This document shows positions 38,584 through 48,161 of a stretch of 64,000 nt of DNA, in pieces. The stretch is from Bacteroidia bacterium (lineage in GTDB: Bacteria > Bacteroidota > Bacteroidia > J057): assembly GCA_030430205.1 (NCBI GenBank), contig JAUIGE010000019.1, positions 1 through 64,000 of the forward strand, given 5' to 3'. Within the stretch, counting starts at the first letter, position 1; every line of letters begins with the position of its first letter. Under the pieces are notes generated by a model. That model ran no database searches, was not told where the DNA came from, and saw nothing but the letters and a program-made list of their open reading frames with translations. The position numbers were made by a program, and so were the translations under genes.

Positions 38584-38796
38584 ATGAGCATTTTCAATCC
38601 ACAATTATTGTTTTCACTACCGGGCGGACCAGAATGGATATTGATTATCCTGGTGGTTATTTTGCTTTTTGGAGCAAAGAAAATTCCAGAACTGGCACGC
38701 GGCCTGGGTAGAGGAATACGCGAGTTCAAAGACGCTTCACGCGATATCAAGAATGAAATTGATAAGGAAGCGAATGAAGTGAAAAAAATTGATTGA
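38584..38796 (+). CDS. tatA: Twin-arginine translocase subunit TatA/TatE
   Basis: 70 aa. One N-terminal membrane helix ([15 protein letters not shown]), the hinge [20 protein letters not shown], and a charged amphipathic helix ([20 protein letters not shown]). This is the pore-forming subunit of the Tat pathway, which exports folded proteins across the inner membrane. tatC is not in this window. The gene stands 50 bases upstream of gatA, with a two-unit 7-bp repeat between them. Confidence 0.93.
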   Translation: MSIFNPQLLFSLPGGPEWILIILVVILLFGAKKIPELARGLGRGIREFKDASRDIKNEIDKEANEVKKID

Positions 38797-38820
38797 TCAC
38801 ATTTTCGTTCTGCCTTCTTC

Positions 38821-38834
38821 AAAACGAAAAACGA
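38821..38834. repeat. Two-unit 7-bp repeat before gatA
   Basis: AAAACGA twice, 12 bases before the gatA GTG. Identical on the coding strand to the two units before mutB. Confidence 0.45.
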
Positions 38835-38846
38835 CTTCTATTTTAA

Positions 38847-40304
38847 GTGAAAAATTATATTTCTCTCCGTGAAATACAGGGAGATATGCTGAAGGGTCGG
38901 CTTAGTTGTGCGGAATTAGTAGATCATTATCTGACAAAAATAGAAGCCTCTGCATCACTCAATGCATTTGTAGAGGTTTTTGCAGATGAAGCCCGCGAGC
39001 ATGCCATGCTGGTTGATGCCAAGATACAGGCCAACACACATGGGAGGCTTGCGGGCCTTGTTTTAGGCATCAAAGATGTGATCTGTTATGAAGGCCACGG
39101 CCTTACGGCCTCTTCCCGTATCCTTTCAGGATTTGAGTCTCTCTTTACGGCCAGCGCTTTGCAGCGCCTGCTGGATGAAGATGCGATCATCATCGGCAGG
39201 CAGGCCTGCGATGAGTTTGCCATGGGCTCCACCTCCGAAAACTCCTGTTACGGCCCTGTCCGTAACCCCATCGACCCGGAACGGGTTCCGGGAGGTTCCT
39301 CCGGCGGCTCTGCCGCCGCAGTGGCAGCAGGGCTTTGCCATGCTTCGCTGGGCTCTGATACGGGCGGCTCCGTCCGCCAACCAGCTTCCTTTTGTGGTGT
39401 CTTTGGGCTCAAGCCCACTTATGGGCGCGTATCGCGCTGGGGACTGATCGCTTACGCTTCTTCCTTTGACCAGATCGGGCCGATCACCCGATCTACTGAA
39501 GACGCAGCCCTGCTGCTGGAAATCATGGCTGGTCGCGATGATCGCGACAATACCTCTTCCTCACAGCCTGTGAAGCCTTATCTGGCGCAGCTTCAGCAAA
39601 CAGAAAATAAGCCCCGAAAAATCGGTTACCTCAAAGAGGCAATAGAAAGTCCGGGCCTTGATCCGGAGGTAAAAAGGCGCATGCTGGGCCTGATAGAAGA
39701 GTTGAAGGCCGCAGGCCATGAGGTTGAAGCCGTTCAATTTCCGCTATTGGACTACCTCGTTCCCTGCTATTATATCCTGACCACCGGGGAGGCCTCCTCC
39801 AATCTATCTCGATTTGATGGAATCCGATATGGACATCGGACTGACTCAGCAGCTGAGCTGGACGAATTGTACAAAAAATCGCGGACCGAAGCTTTTGGGG
39901 CAGAAGTAAAAAGAAGAATTTTGCTGGGCACCTTTGTGCTTTCTGCGGGTTACAGCCAGGCTTATTATGAGCAGGCGATGAAGGTCCGCCGCATGATCCG
40001 GGAAGCCACTGCAATGCTTTTTGAAAGCTATGACTTGCTGCTGACGCCTACAGCGCCCAGTCCGGCGATGAAGTTGGGAGAAGTCATCGATGATCCCATC
40101 GCCATGTTTTTGGGTGACATTTTTACAGTACACGCCAATCTGGCCGGAAATCCGGCGATTTCTCTGCCCCTGGGGCAGACAGAGAATGGCTTGCCATTTG
40201 GGATACAATTTATGGGCCGGTACTTTGAGGAGGATGTGCTGCTGGCTTTTGCTCATGGACTGGAAAAGCAAGTAAATTTTCCTGTCAATTTTGGACTAAT
40301 GTAA
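38847..40304 (+). CDS. gatA: Glutamyl/aspartyl-tRNA amidotransferase subunit A
   Basis: 485 aa, GTG start, the usual length. The amidase subunit hydrolyses glutamine to ammonia, which is channelled to GatB to convert misacylated Glu-tRNA(Gln) or Asp-tRNA(Asn). The Ser-cisSer-Lys triad is intact: Lys76 in LGIKDVI, Ser151 in VPGGSSGGSAAAVAAGL and the nucleophile Ser175 in GSDTGGSVRQPA. YGRVSRWGLIAYASSFDQIG and PISLPLG-type sequence near the end (GNPAISLPLG) are family hallmarks. gatB and gatC are not in the window, so the genes are scattered. Confidence 0.96.
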   Translation: MKNYISLREIQGDMLKGRLSCAELVDHYLTKIEASASLNAFVEVFADEAREHAMLVDAKIQANTHGRLAGLVLGIKDVICYEGHGLTASSRILSGFESLFTASALQRLLDEDAIIIGRQACDEFAMGSTSENSCYGPVRNPIDPERVPGGSSGGSAAAVAAGLCHASLGSDTGGSVRQPASFCGVFGLKPTYGRVSRWGLIAYASSFDQIGPITRSTEDAALLLEIMAGRDDRDNTSSSQPVKPYLAQLQQTENKPRKIGYLKEAIESPGLDPEVKRRMLGLIEELKAAGHEVEAVQFPLLDYLVPCYYILTTGEASSNLSRFDGIRYGHRTDSAAELDELYKKSRTEAFGAEVKRRILLGTFVLSAGYSQAYYEQAMKVRRMIREATAMLFESYDLLLTPTAPSPAMKLGEVIDDPIAMFLGDIFTVHANLAGNPAISLPLGQTENGLPFGIQFMGRYFEEDVLLAFAHGLEKQVNFPVNFGLM

Positions 40305-40354
40305 ACTAAAAATTATCTTCCGCTTTGTTATTTTAACCTTTGTTATTTTATACC

Positions 40355-41893
40355 ATGAAGAAGCTCTTATTGACCATCTTTGTTTGCTTTTGTTTTTCCC
40401 CTTCCCTACTGGCCCAATCAGGATACATCAAAACAGATGTAGAAGAAGAATCTGAGGATCAGGGTGTTAACGATGGACTGGACTCTCTTTCCATTCATTA
40501 TACCTTTGATAATCCTACCTCAAGCCTGTATGACACCCTTATTTTTAATAAATACAATTTTCGATCAGACGAGGTGCCGATGTATCGGGATGAAGTCCTC
40601 GAAAGTCGATTAAAGGATATACCCGCAGTGGTGCCCATGGATTTCAATCCCCATGTAAAGCGCTTTATTGAGTTATACACAAGAGACAGACGCGAGCAGG
40701 TATCGCGCATGCTCGGCCTGTCTGAAGTCTACTTTCCTATATTTGAAGAAGCCCTTGACCGCGAGCGTATGCCTATAGAGTTGAAGTACCTGGCAGTCGT
40801 GGAAAGTGCCCTCAATCCTCATGCGCGTTCGCGTGTAGGTGCGACAGGACTCTGGCAATTCATGCTACCCACAGCCCGCATGTATGGGCTGACTGTCAAT
40901 TCCTATGTAGACGAAAGGAAAAATCCTTACAAATCTACTGAAGCGGCGTTGCGGTATCTGAAAAATTCTTATGAAGAATACGGTGATTGGCTATTGGCCA
41001 TTGCTTCCTACAATTGTGGGCCCGGCAATGTGCGCAAAGCCATCGCGCGCTCAGGAGGAAAGAAGGATTTCTGGGCCATCATGCCCTATCTCCCACGGGA
41101 GACCCGTGGCTATGTGCCCGCTTTCATCGCGGCTACCTATGCTTTCCATTATGCCAGTGAGCATAATCTTTACCCGATCTATGTCAATTTTGACTACCGC
41201 TCAGATACCATCCATATTCGAAAAATGGACATTTCGCTGGAAGAAATCGCAGAAATGACCCATACAAAACTGGATGTCCTGCAAAGGCTGAATCCTGAAC
41301 TTCAGCGCGGGCAGATTCCTTATTCTTCCCAAACCTATGTATTGCGGGCACCTTATCGGGTGACGGAATACTTTGCTACTTTCCCCATCAGCATCCGTGA
41401 AAAGTATGGAGAAAAGCGCGATACCTACGAAAAAAGACATACTTCCACCGCTTCTTTCACCTCTTCAGGCGGCACTTCCTCCTCTTCGTACCAGCCTACC
41501 TATCCCTCCCATCCGGCAAATGCAAAACTGTATTATCATGTGGTGAAAGAGGGTGAAGTCGTAGGTGCGATAGCTGAGGCCTATGGCGTATCTGCCCGCA
41601 GCATTGCAGGCTGGAACAACCTCTACCGCTACCGCATCAAAGTAGGTCAGAAGCTGCGCATATACGCCACTTCCAGTCCGCAGCGAGTCAAGACTACCGC
41701 TGAGACTTCTACCACAGCCCAGGCGGCTCCACGCCCCACAGGACCAGGCACTTATTATCAGATTCGCCGGGGCGACACCCTTTGGGACATTTCTAAAAAA
41801 TACAACGGTACGACTCCCAATACCATCCTTGCCCTGAATCCTGGCGTTCAGGCGAAAGACCTGAAACCTGGGATGAACATCCGGGTGAAATAA
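40355..41893 (+). CDS. Membrane-bound lytic transglycosylase with two LysM domains (MltD-like)
   Basis: 512 aa from the ATG of MKKLLLTIFVCFCFS (signal peptide ending LLAQ). A SLT lysozyme-like domain occupies about 115-270: the catalytic Glu150 lies in AVVESALNPHARS, with GATGLWQFMLPTARMYGL and SYNCGPGNVRKA as supporting motifs. Two LysM peptidoglycan-binding domains follow, YYHVVKEGEVVGAIAEAYGV and YYQIRRGDTLWDISKKYNG. It cleaves glycan strands to anhydro-muropeptides during wall growth or remodelling. There is no lipobox, unlike E. coli MltD. It ends 7 bases from the convergent DUF2231 gene. Confidence 0.93.
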   Translation: MKKLLLTIFVCFCFSPSLLAQSGYIKTDVEEESEDQGVNDGLDSLSIHYTFDNPTSSLYDTLIFNKYNFRSDEVPMYRDEVLESRLKDIPAVVPMDFNPHVKRFIELYTRDRREQVSRMLGLSEVYFPIFEEALDRERMPIELKYLAVVESALNPHARSRVGATGLWQFMLPTARMYGLTVNSYVDERKNPYKSTEAALRYLKNSYEEYGDWLLAIASYNCGPGNVRKAIARSGGKKDFWAIMPYLPRETRGYVPAFIAATYAFHYASEHNLYPIYVNFDYRSDTIHIRKMDISLEEIAEMTHTKLDVLQRLNPELQRGQIPYSSQTYVLRAPYRVTEYFATFPISIREKYGEKRDTYEKRHTSTASFTSSGGTSSSSYQPTYPSHPANAKLYYHVVKEGEVVGAIAEAYGVSARSIAGWNNLYRYRIKVGQKLRIYATSSPQRVKTTAETSTTAQAAPRPTGPGTYYQIRRGDTLWDISKKYNGTTPNTILALNPGVQAKDLKPGMNIRVK

Positions 41894-41900
41894 CTTTCTC

Positions 41901-42287
41901 TCAGATAAGTCCGCCCAAATAAGCTGAATAACTCATCATGCCAAGTGCTATCACAAATAGCAGGCAGAATGCCCATTGTTCTTTATGCTGAATCTTATTT
42001 AGCCGCAGGTAGCGCCACAGGAGCAACATGGAAAACAGCCAGATCAATACATAAGCCCATATTTCATGGGTTTGGAGCAAAAGCGCTTCCGGGCTGCCGG
42101 TCGCAACTGCTGATTTCTGTTGTCTGCCAGTGAGGATAGAAATCCCCATCCCAAGCGTTCCGAGTATATGGAGCAAAAAAGCCGATTGGCTGTAAGGATG
42201 CTTCGGTCGAAAAACGGCAAAAATGTATAAGCCTCCTGCGACAAACAGGAGGGCGATAGGAAAATGTACCGTCATGTGGTGAAGCAT
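41901..42287 (-). CDS. DUF2231-like small membrane protein
   Basis: 128 aa from the ATG of MLHHMTVHFPIALLFVAGG. Four membrane helices; the HFPIALL entry and the later LTGRQQ...HEIWAY segment fit DUF2231-type proteins, whose conserved histidines suggest haem or quinone association, though that is not established. The start lies 11 bases after the DUF5606 stop, so the two are probably co-transcribed. Function unknown. Confidence 0.65.
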   Translation of the reverse strand: MLHHMTVHFPIALLFVAGGLYIFAVFRPKHPYSQSAFLLHILGTLGMGISILTGRQQKSAVATGSPEALLLQTHEIWAYVLIWLFSMLLLWRYLRLNKIQHKEQWAFCLLFVIALGMMSYSAYLGGLI

Positions 42288-42298
42288 GCGAAACAAGC

Positions 42299-42775
42299 TT
42301 AGTCTTCAGCCGGTGTTTCTTTTTCTGTTGAGTCCTTTTCGGTGGCTTCTGCGCCCTCTTCTGTTTCCTCTTTTTCTTCCTCTACTGTCAGGTCAATATC
42401 ATAGGTAGCTATGACTTCATACCAGCCCAAAATCTTTTTGACATTGGAAGGATACACACGCTCCTTGTCATAATCAGGAAGGACTTCTCCGAGAAAATCC
42501 ATCAACTCATCCTTGCTGCTTTTTTTGGTCACAGGAAGCTCTGAGCCATATTTTTCGTGGATATTTTGCAAAATTGTCAGGAGCGGCTCACTCTCATCAT
42601 TTGTATAAATGCTGATGTCCATCAGTTTGGAGACCATCATATTGCCACGAATCATCTGCCGCTTTTTCTTCTCATCTATAGACTCTACAATGATGGCGCG
42701 ATCATCAGATTTTACAATTTGAAAAAGACCAGAAATACCGGTCAGAGAAACCACATCTTTTATATTAATACGCAT
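42299..42775 (-). CDS. DUF5606 family protein
   Basis: 158 aa, soluble. N-terminal INIKDVVSLTGISGLFQIVKSDDRAIIVESIDEKKKR is the family signature (residues 3-40; barrel-like fold). It continues with a KLMDISIYTND strand, a helical LLTILQNIHEKYG region and a YDKERVYPSNVKKILGWYEVI segment, and ends in a low-complexity acidic tail (EEEKEETEEGAEATEKD). The family is typical of Bacteroidota; its function is unknown to me. Divergent from lon with about 235 bases between the starts. Confidence 0.8.
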   Translation of the reverse strand: MRINIKDVVSLTGISGLFQIVKSDDRAIIVESIDEKKKRQMIRGNMMVSKLMDISIYTNDESEPLLTILQNIHEKYGSELPVTKKSSKDELMDFLGEVLPDYDKERVYPSNVKKILGWYEVIATYDIDLTVEEEKEETEEGAEATEKDSTEKETPAED

Positions 42776-42887
42776 AAAGTTTGATTTATCGTTATTCGTT
42801 TTCGGTCAACGAAAACATTCGTTAAAGGTAATACTCTTTTTTTGCATCGCGCAAGCTTTTTTGCTTAATAAGTAGGGGAAAAAGACA

Positions 42888-42916
42888 GTATGTCCCTCCC
42901 ATTAGAATGGGCATAC
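42888..42916. promoter_or_regulatory. Hairpin in the lon upstream region
   Basis: CCCATT/AATGGG with a two-base loop, extended by GTATG/CATAC arms, about 95-120 bases before the lon ATG. It could be an operator or the DUF5606-side leader; no T-run follows. Promoter elements of lon were not recognised. Confidence 0.3.
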
Positions 42917-43010
42917 GCTTTGCACATAGGGTAAATTGGCCTGTTTGGGCCACCTTTTTAGACTAACCGTGGCAACTTGACAGTTGTTCAAAGCACATAT
43001 TGCTGACATT

Positions 43011-45482
43011 ATGACATTCAATTCACTAGAAAACGATTTTTTGATAGAAGGGGACCTGCCCGATTTTGAGGATGATATGAACCAACAGCTTCCAGATGAA
43101 GATTTACCGGAAGCAATTTCTATCCTGGCCCTCAAAAACACTGTCCTTTTTCCCGGTGTGGTTATTCCGATTACCGTAGGGAGAGACAAATCCATTCACC
43201 TGGTCAAGGATGCTTATTATACCGAACACCGGCGCATAGGCGTGGTCACGCAAAAAAATACAGAGGTCGAGAATCCCGCTCCTGAGGACCTGTATGAAAC
43301 AGGAACCATTGCAAAAATTCTCAAAATGATCCGCATGCCCGATGGCACCGTGACCATCGTGATCCAGGGAAGGAGTAAATTTCAGGTGGAAAAATACCTC
43401 ACCCAGGAGCCTTATTTCAAGGCCCAGATTCACAAGATTCAGGACACCACTTTAGAGGATGAAAAGGTGAAAGCGCATATGTTTCATCTGAAGGAAAAGG
43501 CATATCAGATCATTGATCTTTCTCCCAACCTGCCCTCCGAAGCCAAAATAGCTCTTGACAACATTGACAACCTGAGTTTTCTGATCAATTTCATTTCTTC
43601 AAACCTCAACCTGGAAGTAGAAGAAAAGCAGGCAATCCTGGAGGTAGTTTCTTTGGAAGAAAAAAGCGACCTGGTGCTGCGCCACCTCAACAATGAGCTC
43701 CAGGTCCTGGAGGTAAGCGAAGAGATCCAGACCCGTGTCAGGCAGGACCTGGACGATCAGCAGCGGGAATACATCCTCCGCCAGCAAATAAAAGCCATAC
43801 AGGATGAGTTGGGCGAAGACGGCTTTCAGACTGAGATGGAGGAGTTTCGGACAAAGGCAGAAGGGAAAACCTGGTCAGAAGAAGTGCAAAACATCTTTGA
43901 CAAAGAGCTGACGCGCCTCTCCCGACTCAATCCGGCCATGCCGGAATACGCCATCGTCGCCAATTACCTCGAGCGCATGCTCGAACTGCCGTGGGAAAAT
44001 TACGCCGAAGAAAACTTCAAGTTCAAGCATGTGCTTGAAGTCCTCGACGAAGACCATTATGGTCTTGAAAAGGTCAAAGACCGCATCCTGGAACAGCTGG
44101 CTGTCCTCAAACTGAAAGCAGATCGCAAAGCGCCCATCCTTTGCTTCTATGGCCCTCCGGGCGTAGGCAAAACCTCTTTGGGCAAATCCATCGCCCGGGC
44201 GCTGGAAAAGGATTTTGTGCGCATCTCACTGGGTGGCGTACATGATGAAGCCGAAATCCGCGGCCACCGCAAAACCTATATCGGCGCTATGCCGGGCCGC
44301 ATTATCCAGGGGCTGAAGCGCTGCGATACCAGCAACCCGGTCTTTATGCTCGATGAGATCGACAAAGTAGGCAACGATCACCGGGGAGACCCCGCCTCTG
44401 CCCTGCTTGAAGTGCTCGACCCCGAGCAAAACAACAGCTTCCGCGACAACTTCCTTGAAGTGGAGTATGACCTCTCCCGCATCATGTTTATCGCGACAGC
44501 CAATACGCTGAGCACCATACATCCAGCTTTGCTGGACAGGATGGAGGTGATCGAACTGAACAGCTATTCGCTGGAAGAAAAAATGGAAATCGCCAAACGG
44601 CATTTGATTCCTCAGGCAAAATCAGACCACGGTCTGAGCGGTAAAAATCTGACGATTTCGCCTGCGGCATTGCGTGACATCATAGAAAAATATACCCGCG
44701 AAGCGGGTGTCAGGCGCTTGCATCAGAAAATCTCTGCCTTGTGCAGAGGCGCTGCCAAGGAAATCGTCATGCACGATAAGGATCAAATTCGGATCAATAC
44801 CCAAAACCTGAAAAAGTTTCTCGGCGTGCCTCGTTTTGAAAATGAGCGCTACAAAAAAGTGGATGCGCCTGGCGTAGCCGTAGGCCTTGCCTGGACGCCG
44901 GTAGGCGGCGATATCCTCTTCATAGAAGCGACATTGACGCATGGAAAAGGCGACCTGCGCCTGACCGGCCAACTCGGCGATGTCATGAAAGAGTCAGCTA
45001 CGCTGGCCTATACTTACCTGCGCGCCAATTGCGAGAAATACGGTATCCCGCATGAGGTATTCCAGCACTGGAATGTACACCTGCACATCCCGGCTGGTGC
45101 CATCCCCAAAGATGGCCCCTCCGCTGGTATCACCATGCTTACGACCCTGGCCTCTCTCTATACCCAGCGGCTTGTCGCTGCCGATCTCGCCATGACCGGC
45201 GAAATGACGCTGCGAGGCAAGGTGCTGCCCGTGGGCGGCATCAAGGAAAAAGTCCTGGCCGCTGTGAGGGCAGGCATCAAAACGCTCATCATGTCTCGTG
45301 AAAACGAGAAAGACGTCAGCGAGATCAAAGCAAGCTACCTCGAAGGCATCACCTTTCACTATGTCGAGCATGCCGACGAAGTGCTAAAATTTGCGCTGGA
45401 AGGCGAAAAGGTTGCAAAACCTTTGAATTTGCTGCCTCCTTCGACTTCGTCGAAGGAGGAGAAAATTAAGCGAATAGCTTAG
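43011..45482 (+). CDS. lon: ATP-dependent protease Lon
   Basis: 823 aa from the ATG of [14 protein letters not shown]; an upstream in-frame TTG adds nothing conserved. N-terminal substrate-binding domain ([19 protein letters not shown]), AAA+ module with Walker [12 protein letters not shown] (from residue 381) and Walker [10 protein letters not shown], and the proteolytic domain with the Ser-Lys dyad Ser704 ([10 protein letters not shown]) and Lys747 (GGIKEK). It degrades damaged and regulatory proteins in the cytosol. The last codons ([12 protein letters not shown]) contain a perfect inverted repeat at 45435-45459. A heptamer array begins 2 bases after the stop. Confidence 0.97.
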   Translation: MTFNSLENDFLIEGDLPDFEDDMNQQLPDEDLPEAISILALKNTVLFPGVVIPITVGRDKSIHLVKDAYYTEHRRIGVVTQKNTEVENPAPEDLYETGTIAKILKMIRMPDGTVTIVIQGRSKFQVEKYLTQEPYFKAQIHKIQDTTLEDEKVKAHMFHLKEKAYQIIDLSPNLPSEAKIALDNIDNLSFLINFISSNLNLEVEEKQAILEVVSLEEKSDLVLRHLNNELQVLEVSEEIQTRVRQDLDDQQREYILRQQIKAIQDELGEDGFQTEMEEFRTKAEGKTWSEEVQNIFDKELTRLSRLNPAMPEYAIVANYLERMLELPWENYAEENFKFKHVLEVLDEDHYGLEKVKDRILEQLAVLKLKADRKAPILCFYGPPGVGKTSLGKSIARALEKDFVRISLGGVHDEAEIRGHRKTYIGAMPGRIIQGLKRCDTSNPVFMLDEIDKVGNDHRGDPASALLEVLDPEQNNSFRDNFLEVEYDLSRIMFIATANTLSTIHPALLDRMEVIELNSYSLEEKMEIAKRHLIPQAKSDHGLSGKNLTISPAALRDIIEKYTREAGVRRLHQKISALCRGAAKEIVMHDKDQIRINTQNLKKFLGVPRFENERYKKVDAPGVAVGLAWTPVGGDILFIEATLTHGKGDLRLTGQLGDVMKESATLAYTYLRANCEKYGIPHEVFQHWNVHLHIPAGAIPKDGPSAGITMLTTLASLYTQRLVAADLAMTGEMTLRGKVLPVGGIKEKVLAAVRAGIKTLIMSRENEKDVSEIKASYLEGITFHYVEHADEVLKFALEGEKVAKPLNLLPPSTSSKEEKIKRIA
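45435..45459. repeat. Hairpin inside the 3' end of lon
   Basis: CCTCCTTCGA and TCGAAGGAGG flank a CTTCG loop, giving a stem of 10 bp within the last codons of lon. It is not followed by a T-run, so it is more likely an inserted palindromic repeat or an mRNA-stabilising structure than a terminator. Confidence 0.6.
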
Positions 45483-45484
45483 AA

Positions 45485-45597
45485 GAGTTTGGGGTTTCGG
45501 GTTTCGGGTTTCGAGTGACCACCCGAAACGCGAAACCCAAAGCCCGAAACCCGAAACGCAGAACCCGAAACGCAGAACCCGAAACCCAAAACCCGCC
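45485..45597. repeat. Inverted pair of 7-bp repeat arrays between lon and esterase gene
   Basis: Left arm 45485-45512: GAGTTTG, then GGGTTTC three times. After a short loop, the right arm at 45521-45597 has eleven units of ACCCGAA and variants (ACGCGAA, ACCCAAA, GCCCGAA, ACGCAGA). The arms are complementary and can fold in the message. The array starts 2 bases after the lon TAG and ends 7 bases before the esterase ATG. Confidence 0.95.
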
Positions 45598-45604
45598 CCC
45601 CTCC

Positions 45605-46432
45605 ATGAACTGGCTCCCCATATTTCGAGAACTCAGCCAACTGCCTCCTTTGGTATACAAAATGGTAACAGCTGATGTGGCTCCGCTAAAAGAGAAAAAA
45701 ATCTCTTTTGGAGAGCATGCACGGCAGTATATGCTGGCCTATGAGCCGCAGGAAGGAACGGAAGAGAAAGAGCTGCTGATCTACTTCATCCATGGAGGAG
45801 GATGGCGTGTGGGTCGCCCTGAGCGGCGACGCCTGCTGGCAGAATTGTTCTCCGGTATGGGATATCGGGTTGTCATGCCCACCTATCGGGTGATTCCGCG
45901 CTATAAATTTTATGATTTGCTGGAAGACGCGCAGCTGGGCCTGGAGGCTTGCATGAAGCTGCCGGAGGCAAAGGGAAAGCGGATTTTGCTCATGGGCGAG
46001 TCTGCCGGTGGCAACCTGGCAGCTTTGCTGCTGTATAATCGGGATATTTTGAAGCAGATCGGCCTTTCTCAGGATCAATTTGCAGGCTTTATCTCCATGG
46101 TTGGTGTACTGGACATGGAAGGCATGCCCGACAATTTTTATATGCGCAGCTACAATGGCCCCAGAAAAGGCGACATTTTTCAGCACTCCAACCCCAGCAA
46201 TTATTTGCAGGAAGATGAAAAAGTTCCCGTACTGATTGTACATGGAACCCGCGATGGCCTGGTGCCCCTCCCTTCTGCCCTCAACTTTGCCCAAAAGTTG
46301 GAAAAAACCAGCACAGCCTCCGTCGATTTGCATATTGTAGAAGATGGCTCCCACATGAGCGTTGCCGGAGATTGGTTATTCCGGGAAAATGCAGTTAGAA
46401 AAAAGCTAATCAGCTGGATACAAGGGCTTTAA
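45605..46432 (+). CDS. Alpha/beta-hydrolase (esterase/lipase, HSL-like)
   Basis: 275 aa from the ATG of MNWLPIFRELSQLPP. The oxyanion motif YFIHGGGWRVG, nucleophile elbow MGESAGGNLAAL, the Asp in HGTRDGLVP and the His in DGSHMS complete the catalytic set of the hormone-sensitive-lipase group. It probably hydrolyses small carboxylic esters in the cytosol; there is no signal peptide. The frame is open for 30 codons upstream, but those codons are the heptamer repeat and were excluded. A terminator follows. Confidence 0.85.
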   Translation: MNWLPIFRELSQLPPLVYKMVTADVAPLKEKKISFGEHARQYMLAYEPQEGTEEKELLIYFIHGGGWRVGRPERRRLLAELFSGMGYRVVMPTYRVIPRYKFYDLLEDAQLGLEACMKLPEAKGKRILLMGESAGGNLAALLLYNRDILKQIGLSQDQFAGFISMVGVLDMEGMPDNFYMRSYNGPRKGDIFQHSNPSNYLQEDEKVPVLIVHGTRDGLVPLPSALNFAQKLEKTSTASVDLHIVEDGSHMSVAGDWLFRENAVRKKLISWIQGL

Positions 46433-46437
46433 AAAAG

Positions 46438-46478
46438 AAAAAGGTTTACCAAACTGTGACGTTTAATAAACCTTTTTT
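46438..46478 (+). terminator. Terminator after the esterase gene
   Basis: AAAAAGGTTTA and TAAACCTTTTTT arms pair around an 18-base loop, ending in a T-run just before the tRNA on the opposite strand. Confidence 0.7.
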
Positions 46479-46484
46479 GCTCTG

Positions 46485-46557
46485 AGCGAGAGACGAGATT
46501 CGAACTCGCGACCCCAACCTTGGCAAGGTTGTGCTCTACCAACTGAGCTACTCTCGC
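46485..46557 (-). tRNA. tRNA-Gly (anticodon GCC)
   Basis: 73 nt on the minus strand. Acceptor stem GCGAGAG/CTCTCGC, D arm with AGCTCAGTTGGTAGAGC, anticodon arm CAACC-TTGCCAA-GGTTG giving anticodon GCC, T arm with GGTTCGAATC-type loop (GAGTTCGAATCTC), discriminator T. The CCA end is not encoded. It reads all GGC and GGU glycine codons. Confidence 0.97.
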
Positions 46558-46630
46558 TTAAGGGATGACAAAGGAAGGAAATTCTATTTTTCTGTGCAAA
46601 CATTTTCTCAAAAAAATTTCATCATTCTGC

Positions 46631-46638
46631 TAACTTTG
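46631..46638 (+). promoter_or_regulatory. Bacteroidota -7 box before rlmD
   Basis: TAACTTTG matches TAnnTTTG, ending 7 bases before the rlmD ATG. As for kdsA and dapA, the implied leader is very short. Confidence 0.4.
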
Positions 46639-46645
46639 TCCCAAT

Positions 46646-48076
46646 ATGTCAAGAAGAATCAAACCATACGATATTGAAGGGGTCGAAGTAGTCGATGCAG
46701 CCTCTGATGGACGAGCCGTTATCCGCCACAATGAGCGGGTTATTTTTGTGGAACAAGCCATTCCGGGAGACATCCTGGATGTCTTTGTTTACCGCAAGCG
46801 CAAAAAAGCCCTGATCGGGCGGATCACCAGACTCATCACGCCTTCTCCTCATAGGATCGAGCCAGGCTGTGAGCATTTTGGAATCTGTGGCGGATGCAAA
46901 TGGCAGATGATGAGCTATGAGGCGCAATTGCAATTCAAACAAAAACAAGTCACAGATGCCATGGAGCGCATCGCCAAAGTTGAGGTGGAGAAGTCTTCTC
47001 CGATCTTAGGTGCCGAAAGCCCCTATTTTTACCGCAACAAACTCGAATTCTCCTTTAGCGCCCGTCCCTGGCTTACCACCGAGCAAATCGCCTCGGAGGG
47101 TGTTTTTGACAAGCCAGCCCTGGGTTTTCATGTACCGGGCGTTTTTGACAAAGTCGTGGACATCAACAGCTGCCTGCTGCAAAAACCCCTTGTCAACGAT
47201 ATCCGCAATGCCTTGCGGGATCTGGCCATCTCAGAAGAGATTCCCTTCTATGACATCAAAAGCCACGAAGGCTTCCTCCGTGAACTGATGTTTCGCACAT
47301 CCGAGTCCACCGGCGAGATGATGGTCATGCTGATCGTGGCCAAGGCTGACCTTCAGATGGTCGAAAGGCTTTTCAAGCCGCTTTCCGTGCAGTTTCCGGA
47401 AGTTACTTCCTGGATATGGATGCACAACCCCAAGCTGAACAACAGCTATTCAGACCTCCCCTATCAGGTGTGGAAAGGCCCAGCCTTTATCGTCGAAAAT
47501 CTGGGCGGCTTTGACTTCCGCATCAGCCCTACTTCTTTTTTCCAAACCAACCCCAAGCAGGCGGATAAGCTGTATGGCGTGGTGAAAAGAATGCTGAAAG
47601 AGGTATTGCCGGAAGGAAAAGAAAAACACCGCCGCGTCTATGACCTCTATGCAGGCACAGGCAGCATCGGCATTTTCGTGTCTGATCTTGCAGAAAAAAT
47701 TGTAGGTATCGAATATGTAGAATCCTCCATCGCTGATGCCTGGAAAAATGTCAAATTGAATGGCCTGGAAAATTTTTCCTTTTATGCCGGGGACATGAAA
47801 AAAATATTGAGTGAGGAACTGATGCAAAAGGAAGGAAAAGCGGATGTCGTAATCTGCGACCCTCCCCGGGCGGGCATGGACCCTCCCGTAGTGGAACAAC
47901 TGCTCAAAGCAGCTCCCAGGCACATCATTTATGTGAGTTGCAAGCCTGCAACCCAGGCAAGGGACATAGATCTGATGAAAGAAGATTACCGTCTGGCTGA
48001 GATTCAGCCTGTAGACATGTTCCCCCATACCGCCCATGTGGAGAATGTAGCCCTGCTGGTACGAAAAAAGGACTGA
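46646..48076 (+). CDS. rlmD: 23S rRNA (uracil-5-)-methyltransferase RlmD
   Basis: 476 aa. SAM-dependent enzyme forming 5-methyluridine in 23S rRNA (U1939 in E. coli) or a related RNA position. N-terminal TRAM domain (VVDAASDGRAVIRHNERVIFV), iron-sulfur cysteines Cys75, Cys81 and Cys84 (CEHFGICGGCKWQ), SAM site YDLYAGTGSIGIF, CDPPRAGMDPP, and the catalytic nucleophile Cys432 in YVSCKPATQARD. The last motif usually reads SCNPAT; Lys for Asn is a mild variant. Membership of the TrmA/RlmCD family is certain; the exact target base is assigned by family. Single gene. Confidence 0.9.
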   Translation: MSRRIKPYDIEGVEVVDAASDGRAVIRHNERVIFVEQAIPGDILDVFVYRKRKKALIGRITRLITPSPHRIEPGCEHFGICGGCKWQMMSYEAQLQFKQKQVTDAMERIAKVEVEKSSPILGAESPYFYRNKLEFSFSARPWLTTEQIASEGVFDKPALGFHVPGVFDKVVDINSCLLQKPLVNDIRNALRDLAISEEIPFYDIKSHEGFLRELMFRTSESTGEMMVMLIVAKADLQMVERLFKPLSVQFPEVTSWIWMHNPKLNNSYSDLPYQVWKGPAFIVENLGGFDFRISPTSFFQTNPKQADKLYGVVKRMLKEVLPEGKEKHRRVYDLYAGTGSIGIFVSDLAEKIVGIEYVESSIADAWKNVKLNGLENFSFYAGDMKKILSEELMQKEGKADVVICDPPRAGMDPPVVEQLLKAAPRHIIYVSCKPATQARDIDLMKEDYRLAEIQPVDMFPHTAHVENVALLVRKKD

Positions 48077-48104
48077 TAAAAAGTAATTACTGCCTTAAAG
48101 TAGG

Positions 48105-48112
48105 TATATTTG
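48105..48112 (+). promoter_or_regulatory. Bacteroidota -7 box before lepA
   Basis: TATATTTG matches TAnnTTTG and lies 49 bases before the lepA ATG, implying a leader of about 40 bases. No -33 TTG at ideal spacing. Confidence 0.4.
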
Positions 48113-48161
48113 CGGGCTAAATTGCCTGCAGAAGAAGGGCAGATAAGAAATATAGCTTGGA

